Below, in pieces: positions 56,380 to 64,000 of a stretch of DNA of 64,000 nt. The notes under the pieces are model-generated. The model worked only from the letters and a program-made list of their open reading frames with translations. It searched no databases and had not been told where the DNA came from. Origin of the DNA: Sialis fuliginosa. Its lineage: Eukaryota > Arthropoda > Insecta > Megaloptera > Sialidae. How positions within the stretch are numbered: position 1 is the stretch's first letter; each line of letters opens with the position of its first letter. Both the position numbers and the translations under genes were made by a program. The stretch spans positions 14,073,638-14,137,637 of the forward strand of contig OY540815.1 in NCBI GenBank assembly GCA_961205875.1. Direction: 5' to 3'.

Positions 56380-59300
56380 ATGATATAAGTTTCATTCATA
56401 TCCGTTTATAATAAATACAAAAAACACGTACGACAATTTTCGATGTTTATGTATTAATACATAAATTATGTATAACTTATTCCAATGTAAATAAAAATAT
56501 CACAACATTCTTTCGATTCAACATCCACGAAAAGTTTTGTACGTACACAGCAGCAGCTATAACCGAAGTAGAAGAAGAACAAGAAGAAGATGAAATGCAT
56601 TAAAGTCAGAGGAATTCAAGCATGCATACAAAATGCAATTCGCGAAACCGGTTGTCTTGCAACCAAATTCAACAACTAAGTAACTATATACTTATTTGAT
56701 GCCATTAAGTATTTTAATGATCATAATCAGTGGTTGTGAGTAAATATGGCCACTTCAGCTTTTACTTAAAGGTTATTATGTCCATAATCATCGTAACTTT
56801 GTATATATGCCAATAAGATGAAACGTGTACAAAATTCAATTTGACTTAATGCCTTGTTTGTATATTTACTTGTCAATCAATGTAATTAGGATTGAAGTAG
56901 ATTTCGTGCGGTGAAAAATGATAATTATGTCATTATGATGTAACATTAAATATACATACAATTTTTTATAGATTTTTTTTCAATATATAATTAATTAAGA
57001 ATTTGAAATATGTACATAAATAATTGAACTGTTTGTTTTTCGATTGATTGTTATTTGTTTTATCGTTTGCAAAGTTATAATGAAAAAAATACATTTTTTT
57101 ATAACATGCGTAAAATAACTTCAATAGATAAAAAAATATTTGAAAAAGGAAAACAAAACAACATAAATACCAAATAAAAGGTAACCTATATAAAAAATAA
57201 ATCCATAAATCAATATTGTCAATAAAAAGTGAACATGTCCAAAAGCATAGCAATATTTAACATAGGATCAGCATCATTTAGCCATTGGTAAGCGCATAAT
57301 CAATACCTGTCGTACATGGTTTCCTTTATATTGCATTTATTGGCACGTTTCATTAATCAAACAAGTTAACAATCAGGTGGCCATTACACAAAATCCTTAA
57401 ATGGCGAACAACCGGTTTTTTTTCCACCGTTCGATGTTTCGAATACATTTTGCCCGGATATTAAATTGATGACACTGCGCAGCCTATAACAGTTCAAAGC
57501 GCTGACATGCCCAGTGGCACGCAATAATTGTCAAAATTTCAACATATAAAGTAAATTTGATTTGTATTAATTAATAACAAATATTTTTAAATCGAAATTT
57601 TGTATGCAATAAACAGTTGAGTAAATTAACTTGATTTATAAAAATAAATTCAAATCAAATATGAATTGTTTCATTTAAAAAAATTTTAATTGATTTTATG
57701 GTATTTTCTTTCTTTCTTTCAAATATCATCAAATTTCAACGTCAAAAAGTACGCAAGGTAATAAAACGCTCGTTACACTAAAAAATGAAAATACAAATTT
57801 TAGATAAAATGTACTGTTTCAAAAATAATAACAGTTTAGTAATGCTGTATAAAAATAGGAAATGCGCATTTATAGTATACAAGAACTTTAATTTACAAAT
57901 TTCATTGTTTTGTTAGGGGCTCTTAAATGATAACTATAGTTTATTATACAGTCATAGAAACTAAAGACTAAAATAAAATTTAAGGTACATATTCAAATTA
58001 AAAAAATGTATGTAAATTAACTGATTTTTTTCAGGTACTGCCACTGGTTGTAAACTTTGGTAAAGTTCAAAGCAATGACATACAAGCGAATTTTGTAGCA
58101 GCGCGAGAATGTGTGAAACAAGCGAACTGACACAATCCAGAGGTGAGATTTTGATAAATAAATTACAATATATATGACAGGCGTTACACACCTTCAATAT
58201 ACATATGATATTCGTAGGTTATTTATATTGCATACATAGTGTTATTTTGTGCAATTATTTTTTAATTTTTAAAATTAAATATGATTTTAAATTATATTTT
58301 ATAACAAAATGTATTTATGAAATTTTATTTGTAAATATTTATTTTTAAGTAATATCGAAATTACAATTGATGCTACCGATTTTATTACAATGTAGGTATT
58401 TTATAGACCATCTGAATATCACATAAAATTCCATTTAAACGAAATAATTTTTTCTATGAAAGTTTTAATAGTTTAAATATAGGTATGTCGAGTTTGACAT
58501 TAGACTTAATTCAAAGGTCAAAGTGTGTTAGAATACTTTTTAGAAAAAACAATACCTGCACAATATTCACAAATTATAAAAATCATTATTTATATACTAT
58601 TTGTTTCGTGTAGCTAGCCTTTTTTTATTTCAGAAATTAACTACGCAATTGCATTTATATTTACTTCTATTCCAGATTGTATTTAAAATTAGACAATTTC
58701 TAAAGAATATAGTGAGATGTTGGTCATAACTTATGCTCGGAACAAAACAGAAGTGTGTAAGTTTATTCAAGCATTAAATAATTTCAAAGACTATGCATAA
58801 TAATATATACATACGTATTTCATATGTGAAATACTTCATACATTGTTGTAATAGTTCCAGAACAGTTTGGAATGCACGTGCATTTCGTTTAGTTAAGTTT
58901 AATTAATTGTATGAATTATATTATGCAGGCAAACTTTAGACAATTAATAAAAAGTTAAGGTAAACTTTAAATTGAATCAAAACATAAATGTACATTATAT
59001 TGAATAACATCAAACATTTATAAAAATAGGGTAAATGCGATTAAAATATTTTATTTTGTGAATCGTTTAAAAGCGACAAATCTTTTTTTGTTTTATTAAA
59101 CATTTTCGAATTGATCATATTTTAAAATAAATTTTGTTTAATGAATTAAGACTTTAATCTTTGCATTTTATACCAAATTTTTTAATTAAATTAATTTTGA
59201 TACAATTTATGTAGTAAAAAATTACAAAAAAAACACTCAAAATTTATGAACAATCTTAGTCGTCCAATAAGAAGAAAGCTTAATGATACATTTTATAATT

Positions 59301-59980
59301 TAAAAAAAGATAGATCTCATCTCATTCCATAAACAAAACCATCCGTTTTGCAAAAGTTATTTACGTGGAAAAAGGATAAAACAGGGACTATTCTTTCTGT
59401 AAGGGTAAACCCTCTTTGTTTAAAGAGCACACACAAACGTGGTTTTAAGAGTGCTTCAGAAGTTTGTTCGCTCCATGTGAAACTTTGTTATAATTTATGA
59501 CTGCACGAGCCAGCTTCGCTCCCCTTTTTGGTTGTCTACTTTATTTTGCAGCACTCATTTCAAGAACCAATTAGATAAATGAATGAAACAACGAAAAGGA
59601 TTTTAAAATGTCATTAATTTCTAAAAAGCATGTTTATCCTCCTTGTAACTAACAGTAGTCTCATCACCTAAAGAACTTAAAATGTTTAATTACTAGTAAT
59701 TAATTTATGTCTTTGAAAATGAGTAGGTAATTATTTTTCAATAAATTTTAAGTTTTTTATTTATTTTATGTCGAATTTTAAGCATATATGTATTTTTAAT
59801 TCCATGTTCTGAAAGAAATGGAAGTTTGTAATACCGTCGAAAAATCGTGTCTGAGATAAGAACAGATTCTAATTGTACTACCTTCAAAACGTAAAGAAAA
59901 GTTGATTTCCGCATGGCGGCTGTGCGTGTGTCTATTTTTGTGTTTCTATTTTTCACGATAACTACTGTAAAAATGCACCT
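56380..59980. other. AT-rich sequence, no gene seen
   Basis: Long AT-rich stretch. Frames at 56966-57253, 57961-58197 and 59738-59956 (minus) lack support. A less AT-rich patch at 57360-57540 has no identifiable feature. Confidence 0.55.
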
Positions 59981-59989
59981 ATTTGAATT

Positions 59990-60500
59990 ATTTTTGGGGA
60001 AAATGTTTATATCAGTGAGTACTCCAGATCTATTGATTTTGGTACTAATCGGATTAGGGGTTTTGGAAATATTCGAAATTTTGTAACTATTATCGTCTAA
60101 AAAGTTAATTTTGCGAGTATTATCTCACTTATTTTGATAAGACTTGGTACATTTGCAGTTCAATTGAACCTAAGGGACATTTATTTTTTGTACGTGTCTA
60201 AATAGCTATTGAAGGGGTGAAAACCACTCTCAAAATATGAATTTTAAATACTAATTATTACGTCACTAATTCATATTGTCTTGGAAATAAATGCAGCTAA
60301 ATTCAAATTGTTAAAACAGTTATTCTACAAATGTGTATTATGTTTTTGACATTAGGACATTAGAAAACTAATATTTATAATACAAAGGTGATTTTTATTT
60401 CTGACAAATCACATTGAAATTTTTCATATATTAAAAATAATAACCGATATTTTTATATTACTGGTCTACAATATGTATCTACCTTTTGTTAAGATATTGA
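59990..60500 (+). repeat. Dispersed repeat, 'gtgagtactccagatctattgattttgg' type
   Basis: AGTGAGTACTCCAGATCTAT, TGATTTTGGTACTAATCGG, TTTGATAAGACTTGGTAC and GAAGGGGTGAAAACCACTC are phrases of a kind repeatedly met in interspersed non-coding repeats of arthropod genomes. No second copy is in this window and no coding part is present, so the call rests on phrase familiarity alone. Confidence 0.35.
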
Positions 60501-61100
60501 ATTATATTTTTCGACTCTAAAACCCCTAAATATATTTATTAAAACAATTAAGGCAGCTAACAAAAACTTTTTTATCAAAACTTTTTTAAGTATAACATTT
60601 TTTTCTCCATGAAACATAAACGTCATCTTCTAAAATTAGACTTTAATTTTTTAATTCAAAATACACAATTATCTACCCCACCCTATTCAAAACCACAACA
60701 TTCTCAAAATTAAACAAACAAAAATACTTTCATCCACCACCCTTCACCAAAGTAATTTAAATTAAAACTAATAAAATTTTGCATATTCAGTTGAACATCC
60801 AAACATTCTATTTACGTATTTTTTCTCTCTTCTAAGCAAAAATAATTAAATTTTAAAAATGCGTAGCGTAACAGCTAGCGGTTGCAAGAAACATCTGCCA
60901 CGAAAGACGACTTTATCTCAGTAGCGCACGCGGAAAACTACAATTGCGTTATATAATTAGTTTCATAATTCCGAGGAGCTGGGAGGTCGGACATTACTTG
61001 CAATTATAAAACGCAAGCGGGTTGGAACCTCCACCACTACGTTAACGCCAGGGGCGGACCGGCGTATCATTATTGAGGGGAGAATGTACATTTTTCTATA
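60501..61100. other. AT-rich sequence with a GC-richer island at 60890-61080
   Basis: The island includes AGCTGGGAGGTCGGACATTA and CGCCAGGGGCGGACCGGCG; the latter resembles a hAT terminus (CAGGGGCGGAC), but no partner end is found. No frame is open throughout. Confidence 0.4.
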
Positions 61101-64000
61101 TAGTATTTAAGTTTTGATAAGTTCAGTAATTTGTATCTACAAAAAACTTAAAATCGATGTTACCGCAGTTGTTCTGATATATACATTACACATATGTTTT
61201 TCTTCAGTTCTATTCTACATCGCACTTGATAGTACTTTACGTTTCTATCAACATCTTACGATCTTCTTTCTGAAGTATCATCGAACAGAATTCAAGAAAT
61301 ATTCAATGACAACTGAAGTTTAAATATTCGAATTCTAAAAATGTATATTTGACGTACCTATTTAAAATCTCAGACGAGACGAGAAGAGACTATGTTTATG
61401 TAAGTCTCGTCTCGGTTTCGGGTTTACAATCGACTGTCTCGTATGATCAAATTTTAAACCGAGATTAAAGAAAATGTTTACATAAAAATATTATTTTAAT
61501 TTAAGCATTTTACAGTTATCAATGAACCTATAGATATAGAATAATGTTGAAATAGTATGGCTTGGTCATAAAATGCACACCCCATAAACTTTTTAAAATG
61601 TATTAATTAATAAGGTTGTCAATTTTCTCAATTAGTTATAATAGTGAATATGTACGTTACAATAATTTGAAAACATAATAAATAAATGACATAACCTCAC
61701 TTAATAACTATTTTTTAATGCAAACATACTAAATTTTATCTTGATTAAAAATGTAACGTAATAAAACAGAACTCAAAATAAACATTCAATCATGGTAATT
61801 TGCAAAAAAAGTCATATCTTTGAATAAAACAACATATTTTTATGTCAGTTGCAGCCATAGATAAATAAATACTGGTTGCAGCTTCTGTGGCGCTTCTCAG
61901 TGGATATTTTTATAGCTATCAGAGTTTACAATCAATTTTTTCAGATATATCGTAAAATTTTCTTGCTTCTAGTTATCCGATTTGGCTAAATTTTAACAGA
62001 GTTCTATTCTGATAAAAGATGAAGTAAATTCAAAAGAATTTCTGTTAATTTATTACGATTTGCGATCTGTAGCGTGTTGCCGTCATTTAAAAATTTCAAT
62101 TTCACGACAAATTGAACTTTGTTTGTATTTTTATAAGAGAAACTTAAAACCAATTGATATTAAACTAAGTAAATATAAATATAAATAAATTTAAGATTTT
62201 ATGCTCATTTTCTAATATATATATACGCACTCCAAGCCATAGCTTGGGGTGTGCAATACTGATCTAATGAAAATTTTCACGCATCTCCTTGATTCACTGT
62301 TTTTATTGAAGTAGGCTAATAAAACGATCACTACTAACTAAAGTTACATAAAAATGCAATTACAAATATAAAAAAAAAACAAAAAAAGATCATTACAGAC
62401 ATTAAATAAAAGTACACGCATAAAACTACTTTATACATAAATATTTTTATACAAGAAACCTACTATAAAATTTCGTGGCATTGCACATGAACATAAAAGG
62501 TCTTCATTCCCCTAAATCCCTACGGCCAGGTCTGCACTTGAGTGGAAAACAACAGACAGAGGCAAATGCGGTCGGCAGGACTGATGTGGTGTAATTTGTG
62601 TACACTAAAAATGGGACCCGTTTTTGAATTGTCCATTCTCTGAGAACATAATTCTTACCCCAGTGGTTGATATATGATTATTATGTGTTCGTGTACTTCC
62701 CTAATAATACTACTTGTTAATTAGGGGAAAGAAGTTACTTCGTTAAATGGTGTTACTAAAAATTTCCCGACATAGTTAAATTTTTGCTAGTTCATTTACA
62801 AAAATGAAATTGTAATATTTTAGTTTTTATATGTATAATAATATGTAAAAGTAGATATATGTGTACATTACAAATATCAAACATTTATCTTTGAGCATAG
62901 GTAATAAAGAATAAGATTGATAGATTTTACTCAGAAGACAACATATTTGATTTTTGTATAATAAGGATTATGAAATCTCTAACATGAAAAAAATGACTTG
63001 AATATTAATATTTCAAGAAGCATATTTATTTTGGTACGTGAAACTATAATTATAAAAAGAAATGAAAGGAACGCCGATCCTAGAGAAATACTTAACAGAG
63101 AAAACGTTGTTCTCGTTTAAAATGTAAACGAATGACACATTATATGGGCGATGAAAAATAATAGTTTGGAAATATTCATGAACTCGTATGTGTTTTGCAA
63201 GAGTGTGTTCTGCATATTTAGTTTTTAAATAACTATATAGATTTTTCATAAAATTTTAATTAAAAAACAAAACAAACACTAAAAAGATGAAATAACTTAA
63301 TAATATCCATTAATATAGCTACAGCATAAAGTAGAAACCATTTAAATTAAAAATGTATTAAACATTGATCCACGTATTTACTTTTCGCTGCAATCAACTG
63401 ATGATAGTTCAATTAATAATTTATATCAATAGATTGAAATTGGGTTATAAACAGCAATTTGCAAAATAACTAATTACTTATTTATAAAAGAGAATATCCA
63501 AACAAAATAAAATCTAAACAATATAAAATTTAATTTGAATAACAAAATAAACTTAATTTATATTTGCGCATCTTAAAATTTGAACCAAATTATTGTGATA
63601 TTTTATAAGCCGAAACGAGAAAATTAACTTGACATATTTAACTTAAGTTAATTTAAAAAATCTAAATTACATTTACCTTACATAACAAACAACAAGTTTA
63701 AATCCACAGAATTCTGCGAAACACGAGTTTTAATATATATAAATATAATGTAATATAATACATCCATAGTCTTATTATGCATTAGCTTTAATAATCCTTG
63801 TTGAAATTGGCTCGACTCGTGTATTCCGCTTTATTTGTTTTTCGGGCTGGTATTTGACCCGAAGAAAGCGGATATTATAGTGACATCTTGTGCCAAAAGT
63901 ACAATTTCAGTGTTGGCATCGTCTCACAATTCATACACACGCTGTCTGTACGTGTATTCACATTTGAAATTACGATTCCGCGTTTGTTTTGAATTTTCGT
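61101..64000. other. AT-rich sequence, small inverted repeats, no gene seen
   Basis: CGAGACGAGA with its complement TCTCGTCTCG forms a 10-bp stem at about 61377-61415. GCACTCCAAGC/GCTTGGGGTGTGC forms an imperfect hairpin at 62227-62254. A more complex patch at 62510-62660 and another at 63800-64000 lack splice or coding support. No gene is supportable up to the window end. Confidence 0.5.

Noticed and set aside
60890-61080. CAGGGGCGGACCGGC as a hAT terminus
   Set aside because: No matching inverted end or 8-bp duplication was found.

Overview
The window reads as nuclear DNA of an arthropod, most probably an insect. It is strongly AT-rich throughout, studded with short ATATGTA/CATACATA-type simple sequence, and loaded with short non-autonomous transposons. 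It contains no bacterial-style gene packing, no operons and no recognisable rRNA or tRNA. No complete, confidently identifiable protein gene can be read from it. It is best described as intergenic and/or long-intron DNA, with a few short exon-like segments and several GC-richer islands that look like exons or cis-regulatory elements. The species cannot be named from this sequence.

Repeats are the best-supported content. A TA-flanked MITE family with AGGTACTGG termini is present six times (6208-6617, 11599-12113, 15656-16215, 17417-17936, 28490-28979, 44484-44578). A hAT-type element at 4590-4979 carries a perfect 8-bp target duplication and an internal tandem array. A second hAT-type family appears at 27688-27974 and 44584-44674. 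Other elements are a TA-flanked element with GGACC subterminal motifs (31411-32191), a short retroposed insert with a 16-bp target duplication (12334-12482), a foldback element with 26-bp perfect inverted ends (9658-9844), a palindromic triplicated repeat (50321-50650) and a CCCATGTAG-ended element (48403-48665). There are also perfect small hairpins (7509-7536, 26567-26606) and several microsatellites.

The exon-like content is tentative. The minus strand has a possible split start of a membrane protein (ATG-TTT at 17268-17273 plus a 57-bp hydrophobic exon at 17037-17093, each with a good donor). It also has a 108-bp segment at 53639-53746 bounded by a strong polypyrimidine acceptor that abuts a GTGAGT and by a second GTGAGT donor, which could be a first coding exon or a recursive-splicing exon. 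The plus strand has a 35-codon ORF in a strong start context at 31053-31160 that contains an ideal GTAAGT donor. Weaker candidates are an EGF-signature segment (7853-8035), cysteine-rich segments (10823-11045), ORFs at 15120-15311, 35952-36143, 47265-47681 and 49444-49677, and a transposase-tail-like remnant (51692-51835).

Possible regulatory motifs include a DR1/HNF4-type site at 5451-5462 and two CTCF-like motifs at 39464-39478 and 53691-53705. The remaining sequence is AT-rich DNA in which I see no supported gene.
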